This document shows, in pieces, positions 22,177 through 33,801 of a stretch of 64,000 bases of DNA. The translations under genes were made by a program, and so were the position numbers. The stretch is from Phytophthora colocasiae (Eukaryota > Oomycota > Peronosporomycetes > Peronosporales > Peronosporaceae), in contig JAGKQI010000089.1 of NCBI GenBank assembly GCA_018806915.1, positions 372,001 to 436,000 on the forward strand. The letters run 5' to 3'. The notes under the pieces were generated by a model. That model saw nothing but the letters and a program-made list of their open reading frames with translations, was not told where the DNA came from and ran no database searches. Within the stretch, counting starts at the first letter, position 1, and every line of letters starts with the position of its first letter.

Positions 22177-22650
22177 GAATTTGCTCTGAACCACTCAAGT
22201 GCCTTCGCCACCGGAAACTACATTAGCCGTACAAGCGTCTGGCCAGCTTTGCCCTATCTAGTGAACTATCCTTCAAGTGCAAACCCCGGATCGGAATGAA
22301 TTGGTTGTTTGGCCTGACGATCTCATCGAATCTCACCCTCTCATAACTTCTGCTAACGGAAGCGGGACATGAAGGGACTGGATTCCCTATTGAAACACCT
22401 GGATCAAAAACCAGGCTCCGGATCAAGGCTTGAAAACTCGCCTACGAGGATCAAGTACCTCGAGTAGTGAAGTGTAACCACGCTACCTCAAACCCCTGCG
22501 TCACACAAGAATTTCTTCTCGCCTGCAAGACCTCTTCAGAAGTATCCTGGAAGAGCGTAACCCACCTACCGACGGGTACACAAGGTGAACACTACACAGA
22601 GATCACGGATGATCGGGGGACCCCTGGCGATCGGGACCTGCCTACACCTA
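22177..22650 (+). repeat. Diverged LTR fragment related to Gypsy element 2
   Basis: Colinear with the 3' part of the element 2 LTR (27555-28140): CTGAACCACTCAAGTG, GCCAGCTTTGCCCTATCTAG, TGGAAGAGCGTAACCC, CTACCGACGGGTACACAAGG and GATCGGGACCTGCC occur in the same order. The upstream LTR half and the internal region are missing. Either a truncated solo LTR of an older relative or a fragment. Confidence 0.8.
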
Positions 22651-22783
22651 ATTAAAAAATGTTTTCTTTTAAAAAAAATATTGAGGTTTAACACCCTCCA
22701 TATGGTCACCGAATTGTTTCCACATAAAACATTATTGCACCAACTTCAATTATGATCCCTAGTGGGGTATAGAGAAGTACCGG

Positions 22784-23607
22784 GTGTTAGGAATCGGTAT
22801 ATCAGTTTTTTTGTTCCTTTGGCGGAGTGTGGTGTTCACACCAGATCTCGGCATAACGAGCAAGCAGAACGCGGTCGTTATCGGGTTTGCGGGATTTTTG
22901 TGTGGCGACACGGCGGCTCGCGAATGGCAGGGAGTGCAAAGGAACTCCGAGAAGTCGGTGGTGGTGAAAAACACCCGAGACAAGGCATGGAAAGAAAATG
23001 AAGTCCAGGTTCTTATCTCTTCGTGGAAGGCAGCGTCCTTAGAACCGAAGCCAGTTGTCTTTACAGCTAAAATAGTGAATGAAGCCATTGACAACAAATA
23101 TTTAGACCGGCTTGCGAACCGTAGGGCGGAGGAGGCAGACACGGTCCCATTATCGCACGAGGAGCTGAAGCAGATGTGCGCGAAGGAAGGGCCTGAGGGT
23201 GGTCTAGACGTAACTGCTTCGACATTTCAGCTAAGAACATTGCGCGCTGTAGAGGATAAGGTGGCTTGACTGCAGCTGTCTTTCTCGCTTATCTCAGACC
23301 ACAGCAATGGGACACTTGTTGGTAGCACTGGACGCCCGTCATGGTTCGAAATGAGCAAGGAAGACCGCTCTGCTGCTCTTAAAAGATAGAAGCGTGTTGC
23401 ACTCTGCCAGACAAGCTATACACTTCTCGGTGACATCTTTTTAGACGGGCCTTCAATTCTTCCAGTTGCTGGAGGAATTTCTGTAGGAACAGACAAGCGA
23501 TCGCGCGGCAAGGGAAGTTCCTCAGTTGGATCGGCAAAGAAGAATGCCAAGCAAATGGACCTGGGTGAAGCTACACAACCGGGAAGCAGATGCAGAAATG
23601 ACAGTTA
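22784..23607 (+). pseudogene. Myb/SANT-like DNA-binding partner of a DNA transposon, decayed
   Basis: The frame reads AWKENEVQVLISSWKAASLE, a SANT/trihelix-like start, then VNEAIDNKYLDRLANRR. TGA at 23268 interrupts it, and the same frame continues with LQLSFSLISDHSNGTLVG, STGRPSWFEMSKEDRSAAL, TAG at 23388, and a Lys/Ser-rich tail. Two in-frame nonsense codons with otherwise continuous sequence mark a recent pseudogene. Such proteins usually accompany a transposase in two-gene DNA transposons; the transposase may be one of the neighbouring wrecks. Confidence 0.45.
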
Positions 23608-24548
23608 GCAAATAATGACGAAAAGCAGATAAACAGCAGCATATTGAACGTACGCCGAACGCTGATTTGTGTCGGGTGAGACTGCCGGTGTGCTACTGGC
23701 GCTGATATTGCTGCTAATGCGATTTCTATGAATCGAGGCAGCATTGTCAGCAGTCCGCAGTGTGCAGCTAGACAGGAGTCTTAAGCCGCTTGATATGGTG
23801 CTGCCACTTCCTTCACTTTTCCCATTAGTTGCTTCTGTACCAGCCAAATTGCTGGTACTATGAGCCAGCACGTCGCTAGCTCTGACACCCGCACCATGTT
23901 CAAAGTCTTCAGTCAGTGCAGGAACTGACATCTCTCTAGCTGAGCGGCCACACGTCCTGATGATGGACCTAGGGGATGCACGGGCATTTGCGCTTGGCTT
24001 CCTAGCTGCAGCTATTGCTGATACGTTGGTGTGCGTTTGCTCTTTTTGTTACCATACTAAGTACGTTCTATCTGGAAGTGCTGAGCATAATCATGGGGGA
24101 GAAACAGGGTTAACGAGTGCGGAGTGTAGACAGCAACAACATCCTTACCAGTGCGGCTCCCGTCGGGAAATGAACGGTGGCGGCGTTTTTCGTGAAACAC
24201 CCTCTGGCCAGGACCAGGGGGTATTTGCGTTGGGTTTATGTGCAACTTCCAGCATAGCAAAGTATCGGTATGACGGAGGCGGACGCAGTGTGGTTCCGGC
24301 ATTGCTATGCCGGAAGCCCCCTGTGTGACCCCCCCAGTAAACTGTTAATTTTGACATTCTGTAAGACAACATATTTATAATGCAACGCTGTACTCAACTT
24401 CCATGTTGAAATTGTCATTGTATAGCGACTCGGCAGCAAAAGCAGCACGTTCTTCGAGTGAAAGTGCTGGAATCGTTACTGAAATTGCAGTTTGAGCGTC
24501 GTTAATTTATTATATTTCTTGCATCTGCACCTTTTTATAATCCCCGAT
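23608..24548. other. No recognisable gene
   Basis: Short frames on both strands without motifs. A perfect hairpin CCGGCATTGCTATGCCGG lies near 24296-24313. Nothing else is supported. Confidence 0.4.
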
Positions 24549-25500
24549 TCATTCTTTCTTGTTAATAGTGTCAAGGCCTTCTTTAATCTTGATACCAAGG
24601 TCATATAGCGCGGCAGGATCACAAGCGATGCGATTCTTCAACACACCCCATATCATCTCGATTGGTTGGAGCTCGGTATGATATGGGGGGGGAGTGTAGA
24701 GCACTTCATGTTTGAATTTGCGCGCAATATCCGATTCGTAAAAAGGAGGCGGCCGAATTTTATAAAAATATTTGTAGTTATGTAAAGCAAAAAAGCGAAA
24801 CGGTTTAAGTACCTGTGTGACGACAGCCCGAAGCTGTTTGCGTGTATAGCGAGAAGGAGTATTGCAGCCTTGACCTTTCAACCACACGGTCATCTCGTTT
24901 CGGAGCAAATTGCTGGGTGGGTCTGGCCCTTGTGGTAGGAATCGCCGTTCATGTGGATTCGGCAGTTCCCATAGAGTGTCTGCAGGACACCGCACGCTCT
25001 CTCAAGCCAAAAGTTGAACAGTGACCCAGTAAAAATACCGTGATAGTCAGAATTTGAGAGGTGTAGTGAGACGGCCAATATTCCAACGAATCTGGTACCT
25101 ACTCTTCATCCAATTTGCCGTTCTTGACGTAGACAATTCCAGCACCAACGATGCAATAACATTTTTCTTTTTCGGTTGCAGTATATCATTGCAACCCTTT
25201 GCGCAACGCGTCGATCCAGCCACATGGTTGACATTACAGTAAACCTCTGGAAGTTTATGATATCTGCGTGCATTTAAGTTAGAAACGTAGTTTTGTGAAT
25301 GTACTTGTCGAAATGCAACATCCCCCTCTGAATCAGCTCAGGGATCACGTGCTTGACCTCGAATAAAACTGCAGTGCATCCTGTTCAATTCCAATCGCAT
25401 TGTTCTGGCCGGTATGGTTGTACCTGTTTTTACTTGTATTTCGGAAATCAAAATGTTGGACGTAATCGGCTTCTCCGAATGATTACGTTCATCAATAATT
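24549..25500 (-). pseudogene. IS630/Tc1-mariner-type transposase, decayed
   Basis: Minus-strand pieces in order: HGIFTGSLFNFWLERACGVL, YGNCRIHMNGDSYHKGQTHP (the second catalytic Asp region, here NGDSYHK), PSRYTRKQLRAVV, and HEVLYTPPPYHTELQPIEMI followed by WGVLKNR (the final catalytic Glu in QPIEMIWG). The spacing fits a DDE_3 transposase. Several frameshifts and stops divide it. The N-terminal DNA-binding part is unreadable beyond about 25500. Confidence 0.65.
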
Positions 25501-26470
25501 CAGAAATCATCTGATGAAGTTGGATTGTCTCTGGTCGTGGAGGTTTCCCTCGAGGAGCGGTGGTGGCGGTAAACGTTTCGTCATGGTGCTTGTTCCAGTG
25601 TGCCAACGCGCGCTTGACCATATCCGTCGCTATCGCAAGACAGTCAGCTATACACTGACGTACAGGTCGTCAATCGAGGTCCTTTTGTTTGCGTTCTTCT
25701 TATACAAAATACTCGCGTGCTCGCATCTTTTCGTAGGCCGTTAGATGCCGCGTAGCAAAGGAAAACTGGAAATGAGACTGCGGTATGCAACCAGCAATGC
25801 TGTCTTTGTGTTGATGCTTTTCCCGCTTTTCTTAGATTTTCATGTATTTTCTAGTTTTAATATTATGAGCAAAAGCACTTTTTTGTACGGAGTATTTCCT
25901 CTTGTCAGTACAATAGCGGTGATGTAAGAGTTGCTAGAAAGTACGTCGTTGCTGCGCCATTTGCGGTGTCGAATACTCGGTTTCCTTTTCCCTAGGCAAT
26001 TATAACTGCGAGCCACACCACCAATCAATTTTGAATTAGTAATTTAGGTCTTGTCATACTATTAGGTCTTTTAAAAAATATCACGATATCGTACCTTACC
26101 TTAATCCGTACATACTCATCTTCACTATCCGAGTCCACCCAAAAAGTCTCCCTAAATCAACGTTCACCATCACGTTCAACTTGCGTAGTCTTCATTTTGG
26201 CCTCAGCCAACATGTCCTTTTCAACGAAACTAGCCTTCTAGGTTGCTTCAAATTCGGATAGGGAGCTGCACGATTTTCCTTCACCAAAGCCATTGGTCTT
26301 CTCCTGAATGGGTATCTTTCTCTTTGCGTTCAACTTATCGATGTTCTCACATTTTCCCTTCCAACCGTCAGCGATACAGCAATACAGCAACCGATAATTG
26401 GAGCTTGGCATAGCGTGTTTTAGGTAAACACGGTATTTTCCAGTCGATTGCGGTCCCTTTTTATTTTAGT
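25501..26470. other. No recognisable gene
   Basis: Plus-strand frames at 25514-25744 and 25745-25927 have hydrophobic stretches but no family signature. The rest is AT-rich. Confidence 0.4.
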
Positions 26471-26797
26471 CTAATCTGATTCGAGCAGTTCCTCCTTGTA
26501 CTCGTGCAATTTCTTCCTTGTTTCCTGAAGAGCGCTCTCCATCAGACTAGTTATAAAGTCAGATCGCATGTGGTGGCGCTTGTCAGGATGTAGCAGAAGG
26601 TATCTTTTCTTGAACCGTATCTTTGACAGCAAGTCCAAATGGTCCACGTAACAGCAACGATAGTTATTGGATTCAATATTGAAATTGCAATAAAATAAAT
26701 AAAAATATTAGCATACCTTCTCTAAAACGTACTCAAATAGAGCGGCATTGCAGCTAAGATCTTGAAGCTGATGGCCCTTCAGACCCGTCGGTTCGGG
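26471..26797 (-). pseudogene. J-domain-like gene fragment cut by Gypsy element 2
   Basis: The minus strand has LLSKIRFKKRYLLLHPDKRH followed by SDFITSLMESALQETRKKL and a stop at 26471. HPD after a basic helix is the hallmark of a DnaJ J-domain. Upstream, separated by a possible intron starting GTATGCTAAT, is QLQDLSCNAALFEYVLEK. Removing element 2 (between 26801 and 40833) continues this upstream frame into the right flank (QYPYPQKPEPTGLKGH spans the target site). A host or repeat-borne gene may therefore be interrupted. The J-domain call rests on one short motif. Confidence 0.35.
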
Positions 26798-26801
26798 CTT
26801 C

Positions 26802-28174
26802 TGTGGTGAAGCGGACGAAAATTTTTCCCGGAGAGGCGATGTCAGCCACGAACCCGAATAGAGTCGGAACGAGCGACAGGGGGGACCTGTGATCCCCAGA
26901 TCTGGGTCGAATCAGACGAAGGTACGATGGGTCCCGCCGGGAACAGGCAACGGAGACACCGGCGAAGAAGCAAGTGGAGCGGTGTTCGTGGGTGATCCGA
27001 ATCCTGCCGTGGTGTTCGTGGGTGATCCGAATCCTGCCGGAGGAAGAATGGGGAAATCAAGGATGTTCTCGCGCGATCAACGATGACGGGGCCCCAAGCG
27101 AGTACGATCAGCTTACCCTGGCGCCCCGAAGCCTCTAACAGCACGATCCAACTTCCCCGGGCGGCGACGAAGCGAGATCACGCAGGATCGCGCAATGATC
27201 CTCTCCCGTATAAGTACGAGATCAGCTCCGGATCAAGGTCAACCCCAGGCGCGACGTAGACTCTTCTGGTGGCCTGATCCGGATTCTTTGAAGGATCACC
27301 AAGCGGGATCAGGCAGTGATCAAGTCCCGGTTAAGTGCGAGATCAAGCTTCGGTTAAGTGCGAGATCAAGCTCCGGTTAAGTGCGAGATCAAGCGTCGGT
27401 TAAGTGCGAGATCAAGCTTCGGTTAAGTACGAGATCAAGCTCAAGATCAGGGTTAGGGGAACCAAGCTAGGGATCAGCTCTGTAGCCAGTGTCATGTGGT
27501 CGTAGGATAGTAAATCAGGATGGGATTAGTAGGCATAGGAATAACCATAAACAGAATCGAATTTGCCCTGAACCACTCAAGTGTCTTCGCTACGCCTGGA
27601 ACCGGGAACTACATTGGCCCTACAAGCATCAGGAAGGTAAGGATACGTGACCTAGTATAGCGGTTAAGTCTGGATAATATATTGGCCAGCTTTGCCCTAT
27701 CTAGTGAACTATCCTTTAAGTGCATACATCGGATCGGAAGAACTTGGTTGTTTAGCCTAAGGATCCCGTCGAATCTCGCCCTCTCAAGACCCCCGCTATA
27801 GGAAGCGGAAAACAACGGAAAGGAAGGGACTGAATCCCGAACATTGGACCATTGGAAGACCTGGATCAAGGACCAGGCACCCGGATCAAGGCTCGAGAAC
27901 TCGCCTACGACCGGGATCACGTACTCAGATGTGGAGTGAAGAACTCCCACGCTACCTCAGACCCCTGCGTCACGCAAGACTTTCTTCCGACCTACAAGAC
28001 ACCTTCAGAAGTCACCTGGAAGAGCGTAACCCGCCTACCGACGGGTACACAAGGTGAAACTACACACAGCTAGATCACGGATCATCGGGGGACCCCCTCC
28101 GTTAGTCGGTGTCTGGGCGCAAGTGGTGATCGGGACCTGCCCTAACGAGATTTTGGCGGATCCGCTCCACCACA
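26802..28174 (+). repeat. 5' LTR of Gypsy element 2
   Basis: 1373 bp. It contains two adjacent copies of a 30-bp unit (GTGTTCGTGGGTGATCCGAA..., 26981-27038) and five copies of a 23-bp unit (CGGTTAAGTGCGAGATCAAG) at 27328-27440. It ends directly before the gag ATG. Confidence 0.93.
27328..27440. repeat. 23-bp tandem repeat in the 5' LTR, five copies
   Basis: Unit CGGTTAAGTGCGAGATCAAG plus 3 nt. The 3' LTR carries eight copies (39917-40098), which accounts for the 69-bp length difference. Every unit contains GATC. Confidence 0.9.
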
Positions 28175-30502
28175 ATGGTGCGCGTGCCCGGATCTTCTGG
28201 TGACTTCGGATATCACCGTGAGTCCCAAGAAGATGTCAAGATTAAAGAAGAACAAGGGGAAGAAGTGCCTACGAAGGTTGGATCGACGGAGGCATCGCTT
28301 AAAGCGGAAAGATCCACAGATCAGCAGAGTTCTGGGAGGATCTCTACTGACAGGCACGAGGCAGACCTGGATCGCAATCCAGATCTCGAAGAAAAACCTC
28401 GAATTCCTCCCAAGGCCCCGTCGAGGGCCATTGCGGATCTCGATGAGAATCGAGATCCGCACACGAGCGATAAGGAATCAGTAAAGCTGAAACCTAATCT
28501 GCTCACCAAGTCCACTGTTGCCTCAAGATCGACCAAAAAAAAGAAGATCAAGAGCACCCGGACGAAATTGAAGGCTCCAGACTCAGAGCCAGAAGATGTG
28601 ATCAACCCAGGATCAACGATCACCAAGGACGCGATCGAACAGGCCTACTACAGGAAGAGGCTAAGCGAGACCTTGCTTAATGATCCTGTTCTTACGATCA
28701 TACAAGTCCGCCAGATCGGTAACCTCACCGGCCCAGTGTCGAAGCCCCGGACTAGCTCTGACCGCCTAAACGCGGTGAAGATCCTACTTGATTTGCTCCA
28801 AGAAGCTGGTTTGGTGGCTGGAGAGTTCGACCCAAACTCTCTATTTGACTTGGAACTGCAAGCGATTCAATCTGCGACCCAGGATCTATTCGATTCCCTC
28901 AAGATCTTGGTCGGCGAGCGCCCACTGACGCCCGACCCAGGCTATCAGACTGGGTCGTCATGCTACGCGTCGGCGACCTCGGAACCAGACTCAGATAGCC
29001 CGAGAAGGCTGCAACGCATGTCGTTAGGGCCCTCCGGCGCCAAGTTCCTGAAATCGCGTATGAAGAAACAGGATACGCGATCGGTGGCTGCGAAGCTGGA
29101 GGTCAAGATGCCCGATCAGCAAGAAAATCGCCGGATCCGGACGGACCAGACCGCGCTGACGAATAATTCCACTGGATCGAGCAACAAGTTGGACGACTAC
29201 TTTCAAATGGCGATGGATCGTTTCTTGAAAGAACGGAATCTCGCGACACCCCGATCGCCGATCAAAGGGGAGTTGGATGTTGAAATGGAGTCCGTCACGG
29301 CCTCGGATCCGGATGCATGGGAATACGATCCGGACGATCTGGGCATACCAAGTTCCGGGGGACAGATGTCGACCCGAGCCACGATCGCATCCGCGGCGAT
29401 CGGTCAAGGAGGATCGTCGATGATCCAACGGGTCCGGATATCAGCAATCTCGGATCTGAAAGATTTTGCGGGTAAAGATCTGGACGAAGATCGCGCTCGG
29501 GCCTGGATCAGTAAAGTCAAGTCGGCGTTCCAGCGCGATCAGGCTACGGAAGAAGAGAAATGCCTCACGTTTGCAGATCTGATGGTGGGACCGGCAAAGA
29601 ACTGGTACAGGCAGCTCAGTCGAACGACGAAAACCAAGTGGGCGGATCTGTTGGACAGTTTCCAGACCCAATATTGTGGGTTGGGTATGTCGGTCGCGTG
29701 GCAATACTATCACGCTCGCAAGCGATCGGAAGAAACCCCTCTCGATTATCTCTACCGGCTCAACGTGGCGGCTTTACGTGCTAGACTGAAGATCAAGGAC
29801 GGGAGCCCTAAGGCCCGCCGAGAACATGTGGACCACTACATAGAGACATTGGGAGATCCGGAGTTAGCTGATCGGCTGACCCTACTCCGACTGAGTGACG
29901 TCGAGGAGCTGGAGGAGGTACTCCGTGCCCGGGAACGGGCGAAAAGCAGACAGCGTAAATCTGCGTTCGGATCGAAGTACAGACAAAAGGCACCGGCCAG
30001 TGCCCCGGCAGCACCTACCCGAGCGGTGGTACGGGCGATCCAAACTCAAGATCCGAGCTCAGAATCAGAAGAAATATCCGGATCGGATGGATCCGATTCT
30101 GAAGGCGATCTCCGGAGGATATATCTTGCCGCGTCAGAAGACAAGTCGATCGGTACTGGGGGCGCTCCCCACCAACAGGATCAGTCGCGATCGCACACGA
30201 ACGTGCAGGACCGAGGCCGGACCACGGATCGCAGACAATCAGATCACGATCGAGGTCGCTGTTCGCATTGTGGATCGCGGAAGCACACGGATCTGGACTG
30301 CTGGAGACGTCTAACCTGTGACAAGTGCGGAAAGAGGGGCCACCCAACGGATCGCTGTCTATATACATGCCGTGGTTGTGGGGAGATCCATGAAGCTGGA
30401 GAATGCCCCATGGAAGAATTCTACAACCAGATCCGCAAGTGGTACGATCCGACCCGACATGCCGGACTGTTTCCCGAGAAGGTGGAAAAGATGTTAAACT
30501 AG
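28175..30502 (+). CDS. Gag polyprotein of Gypsy element 2
   Basis: 775 residues. The ATG at 28175 is the base after the LTR, and the primer-binding-like TGGTGCGCGTGCCCGGATC starts one base later, so either the start overlaps the primer site or translation begins further in. Residues 1-400 are charged and low-complexity. The capsid-like gag region (about residues 420-600) contains RAWISKVKSAFQRDQA, GPAKNWYRQLSRTTKTKWAD and ETPLDYLYRLNVAALRARLK. Three zinc knuckles near the C-terminus: CSHCGSRKHTDLDC, CDKCGKRGHPTDRC and CRGCGEIHEAGEC. Gag packages the RNA into virus-like particles. It ends TAA/TAG-type at 30502, overlapping the pol frame by about 100 nt. Confidence 0.92.
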   Translation: MVRVPGSSGDFGYHRESQEDVKIKEEQGEEVPTKVGSTEASLKAERSTDQQSSGRISTDRHEADLDRNPDLEEKPRIPPKAPSRAIADLDENRDPHTSDKESVKLKPNLLTKSTVASRSTKKKKIKSTRTKLKAPDSEPEDVINPGSTITKDAIEQAYYRKRLSETLLNDPVLTIIQVRQIGNLTGPVSKPRTSSDRLNAVKILLDLLQEAGLVAGEFDPNSLFDLELQAIQSATQDLFDSLKILVGERPLTPDPGYQTGSSCYASATSEPDSDSPRRLQRMSLGPSGAKFLKSRMKKQDTRSVAAKLEVKMPDQQENRRIRTDQTALTNNSTGSSNKLDDYFQMAMDRFLKERNLATPRSPIKGELDVEMESVTASDPDAWEYDPDDLGIPSSGGQMSTRATIASAAIGQGGSSMIQRVRISAISDLKDFAGKDLDEDRARAWISKVKSAFQRDQATEEEKCLTFADLMVGPAKNWYRQLSRTTKTKWADLLDSFQTQYCGLGMSVAWQYYHARKRSEETPLDYLYRLNVAALRARLKIKDGSPKARREHVDHYIETLGDPELADRLTLLRLSDVEELEEVLRARERAKSRQRKSAFGSKYRQKAPASAPAAPTRAVVRAIQTQDPSSESEEISGSDGSDSEGDLRRIYLAASEDKSIGTGGAPHQQDQSRSHTNVQDRGRTTDRRQSDHDRGRCSHCGSRKHTDLDCWRRLTCDKCGKRGHPTDRCLYTCRGCGEIHEAGECPMEEFYNQIRKWYDPTRHAGLFPEKVEKMLN

Positions 30503-33500
30503 GACGCTCGCCGGTTTGGAAACCGGTACGAGCCGAGCGTTCTGAGTACTGCATCTATGCATATGTGAACAAGAAATCGAGAGATCAAGATAGGGAGAAT
30601 TCGGATCTGCGCGGTAATACATGTAAGTTGCATTCGTATACTGCTAAGATCGCGAGTCTTCCCTGGATCGATGAGTTCTCGCGATCTGGTGCGGAAGTGG
30701 CCTTGGATCTCAAGGAAGGAGAATCCAGGGGGTACTGGAAATACCACGCACCAGGAAAATGGTTCCGCCAAGCCAAGATCTCAGGCAAGATTAATCATGA
30801 AAGAGCGATCTTGCTCCTGGACACTGGCGCCGAGGTATCCATCCTGGATACCACCTTTGCTCGTAAGGTTGGGTGCCACTTTGACACTAGTCAGAGACAG
30901 GAGTGTGTTGGGATCGGTGATAATGTGTACACCACCGAGGGAAGAACGAGGATCAAAATCACGCTTGCGGGATACTTGGTCTACTTTTTCGATATTTGGA
31001 TCGGGGATCTATCCGGGCAGGATGCGATCCTGGGTATGGATTTCATGATCCCGGCTGGGGTCCGGATGGATCTTGCGAAGGGATCGATGTGCTTACCTAA
31101 TGAAGTGGGGATCCCACTTAGTGGTCGCAAGAGATTATACGGGGAGAAGGTAAGATCGGTAAAATTGGAGGAAGATCTACATATCCCAGTTGGGGGATCT
31201 GAAGAGACCGCATCGAGAGTGAAATTATCGGCGACGGAGAGATTGTGGGTGACTAGAGGCGACCGATGGGTACCTACCGTGGTAAATGGACCCGGCCGAA
31301 CTCGGTACTTAGTGATCACGAATTTGAGCGAGAAGATTTTACGACTGGATCACAGATTACATGTCGGAATGGTACTTGATCAAGAAAAAGTTCCTCGATA
31401 CCCCGGGTTTGTGTCGGTCGGATCCCGGCGTTACATGGAGTGGCAGAATCTAGCTCTAGAAGCGACGGTGGACGCAAGACCAGAACCTCAGGAAACCGTA
31501 GAGATCCCCTTACCGTCGGTCGAACGGCCGACCTACGTTACGCCGCGATCTATACTCCGTCGAGGTGGGACGGCCAAGACCGATCTTGATCCTGCACCGA
31601 TATCGACATTGGAATCTCGATTATCAACCCGATCGACCGACGCAGCCGAAGTCAAGGTCACTTTCCTTGAACCCAAACAGGATCCCATGAATACCCCACC
31701 GATCACGATCATTTCCGATAGGACCCCGAGTGGCGAAGCTGGGGGCGGTGAGACTGAGACGAATGAGAGCTTGCCAGATCAGGCCCCAGATCGGACAGAC
31801 CGGACATGCGAAGAAGAGATCGGGGTAAAAACAGAAAAACCAGATTTTAAAATCGAGATCCAACATGTATCCGACGCCGATGCCGTCCCCATGGTTAAAG
31901 ACACCCCGATCTTGACAGCCAAGGACGATAGGCTGCGCGATCAATCAACGGATGAACCCGATCCGACATCTCCGGAAGGGATCGAGAACGCCGATCAGAC
32001 CCACTTACACGAAAGTGGCGATTTTTCGGCCGAAGATCTAGTCGATAATCTCGCAGTAGTACCAGAAATCCAGATCTCCACCACTGAAGAAGTCAAGATC
32101 GAAGATCTGCAAGTAGGAAATCCGGGATCGGCTACCCCGGAGGAGATCGAGAAACTTCGACAGATTATTTGGAAGAAGCGACATCTCCTGATCGGAAAGG
32201 GAAACGCACTTCCTCCAGCGGCCAAGGGTGTTATATGCGATATCGACGTGGGTGATGCAAAGTCGATCGCACAACGAGTCCGAAAGGTGGCGCCACAGTT
32301 CCGCGAGAAAGTATCGGATCTCATCAAAGGACTCCTAGCTGCCAAGATCATCCGACCATCGACCTCGCCATGGGCATCGCCGATCGTGGTGATCATCAAG
32401 AAGAACGGCGTGGACATCCGACTATGTATCGATTATCGGCTGGTGAACGGTCTCACGAGGCTGATGATCTACCCAATGCCTCTGATCAATGACCTGTTAG
32501 AAGATCTTGACAAGGTTCTGTGGTATTGTTCATTAGACATGGCGAGTGGGTTCTGGGTCGTGTCAATGACCGATCGAGCTCGCGCGATCTCAGCTTTCAT
32601 CACCCCGTTCGGCCTCTTCGAGTGGAATCGCATGCCGTTCGGGCTGAAGAACGCCCCTCAGATCTATCAGCGTCTTGTGGACAACGCCCTATATGGATTT
32701 TTGAAGATCTCCCAGTTAGGGAATACGGAAGACTCTACAGATGTGTTTGAATCAGGGGTCCCGGAAGATCCTGGTCGCCCGTCGGTTCTAGGACGGAGAT
32801 CCTACATCGACGATATCTTGATCACGGCTGGAACATGGGATCAAATGTGCGATCGGGTGGAAGACCTATTGGAGGCCTGTGATAAGTGGAATCTCTCGAT
32901 CAGTGTGGCGAAGAGCTTCTGGGGCATGGATAAGGTGGAATATCTCGGACACAAAGTGTCGATCGACGGATTGAAGGCAAACCCGAAAGACCTGAAGTCT
33001 CTGACGGATCTGCCATTCCCTGGGTCGCTCCGATCCATGCAATCGTTCCTGGGAAGTTTGAATTACTATAGTCGGTTCATCGAGGATTATGCGATCTATG
33101 CATCGGTCCTATATGAACTACGTGAAGTGGAGTTCGCAGAACTGAAGAAGCGACCAGATCTTCGAAAGATCATGGATAGTACGGACCCGATCAATCGAGA
33201 TCCCGTTGCGCTTAAGGCGAATCAGGATGGATCACCCGACACCTTGACTCAAAAGGGGAATAGTACGCCGGATCCTGACTTGGGGGCGACGCCTCCCCCC
33301 TGTTCAAGCAAGGTCGAAGCCAATCTGGCCCAAAGAGCTGGCGACGAAAGGTGGGGTAGGGCACACAGGGCGTTTACAGCCCTGAAAACCAAGATCGCGT
33401 CGACCCCGATCCTTCGCCACTTCGACATGACGAAGTTACCCGTGGTGATCGGGTATGCCAGTGACTGGGCGATTTCCGCCGCACTAATGCAGGAACACGA

Positions 33501-33801
33501 CCAGATTTACCACCCGGTCGCGTTTGCCAGCCGAACCTTGAAGACGAACGAGTTAAACTATAATGTTGCCGAAAAGGAGGTGTTGGCTCTACTTCGGATC
33601 TTGGATCTACACTACACCCTGTTGGTGGGACGTCGGATCAAGGTCCTAACCAGACACTCCACGCTTGCCTGGCTGTTCAAGTCTGCCGGCCTCCAAGGGC
33701 GTCTGGGACAATGGTCTGCTCTCCTGTCCCCATGGACACTCGAGATCACAAGTGTACAGAAGGGAGAGGATGAGATACTGGGGCGATCGCAGCTAATATA
33801 A
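30403..33801 (+). CDS. Pol part 1 of Gypsy element 2: protease, RT, degenerate RNase H
   Basis: It overlaps gag in the -1 frame, consistent with frameshifting or separate initiation. Protease: AILLLDTGAEVSILD (active Asp) and AILGMDFM. A long acidic linker follows. RT has KIIRPSTSPWASPIVVIIKK, MPFGLKNAPQIYQRLVDNA and the catalytic RRSYIDDILITAG, with an insert of about 35 residues before YIDD. The following RNase H-like domain keeps the fold-level sequence (AFASRTLKTNELNYNVAEKE) but reads GYASDW where the family has TDAS and TRHSTLAWL where it has TDH, so two catalytic Asp residues are gone: a tether-like domain. It ends at 33801 because one base is missing near 33780; the next ORF continues the same protein. 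Confidence 0.92.
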   Translation: MPHGRILQPDPQVVRSDPTCRTVSREGGKDVKLGRSPVWKPVRAERSEYCIYAYVNKKSRDQDRENSDLRGNTCKLHSYTAKIASLPWIDEFSRSGAEVALDLKEGESRGYWKYHAPGKWFRQAKISGKINHERAILLLDTGAEVSILDTTFARKVGCHFDTSQRQECVGIGDNVYTTEGRTRIKITLAGYLVYFFDIWIGDLSGQDAILGMDFMIPAGVRMDLAKGSMCLPNEVGIPLSGRKRLYGEKVRSVKLEEDLHIPVGGSEETASRVKLSATERLWVTRGDRWVPTVVNGPGRTRYLVITNLSEKILRLDHRLHVGMVLDQEKVPRYPGFVSVGSRRYMEWQNLALEATVDARPEPQETVEIPLPSVERPTYVTPRSILRRGGTAKTDLDPAPISTLESRLSTRSTDAAEVKVTFLEPKQDPMNTPPITIISDRTPSGEAGGGETETNESLPDQAPDRTDRTCEEEIGVKTEKPDFKIEIQHVSDADAVPMVKDTPILTAKDDRLRDQSTDEPDPTSPEGIENADQTHLHESGDFSAEDLVDNLAVVPEIQISTTEEVKIEDLQVGNPGSATPEEIEKLRQIIWKKRHLLIGKGNALPPAAKGVICDIDVGDAKSIAQRVRKVAPQFREKVSDLIKGLLAAKIIRPSTSPWASPIVVIIKKNGVDIRLCIDYRLVNGLTRLMIYPMPLINDLLEDLDKVLWYCSLDMASGFWVVSMTDRARAISAFITPFGLFEWNRMPFGLKNAPQIYQRLVDNALYGFLKISQLGNTEDSTDVFESGVPEDPGRPSVLGRRSYIDDILITAGTWDQMCDRVEDLLEACDKWNLSISVAKSFWGMDKVEYLGHKVSIDGLKANPKDLKSLTDLPFPGSLRSMQSFLGSLNYYSRFIEDYAIYASVLYELREVEFAELKKRPDLRKIMDSTDPINRDPVALKANQDGSPDTLTQKGNSTPDPDLGATPPPCSSKVEANLAQRAGDERWGRAHRAFTALKTKIASTPILRHFDMTKLPVVIGYASDWAISAALMQEHDQIYHPVAFASRTLKTNELNYNVAEKEVLALLRILDLHYTLLVGRRIKVLTRHSTLAWLFKSAGLQGRLGQWSALLSPWTLEITSVQKGEDEILGRSQLI

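Noticed and set aside
27328..27440. CRISPR-like array
   Set aside because: Units are contiguous with 3-nt joints, no spacers, and lie in an LTR of a eukaryotic element.
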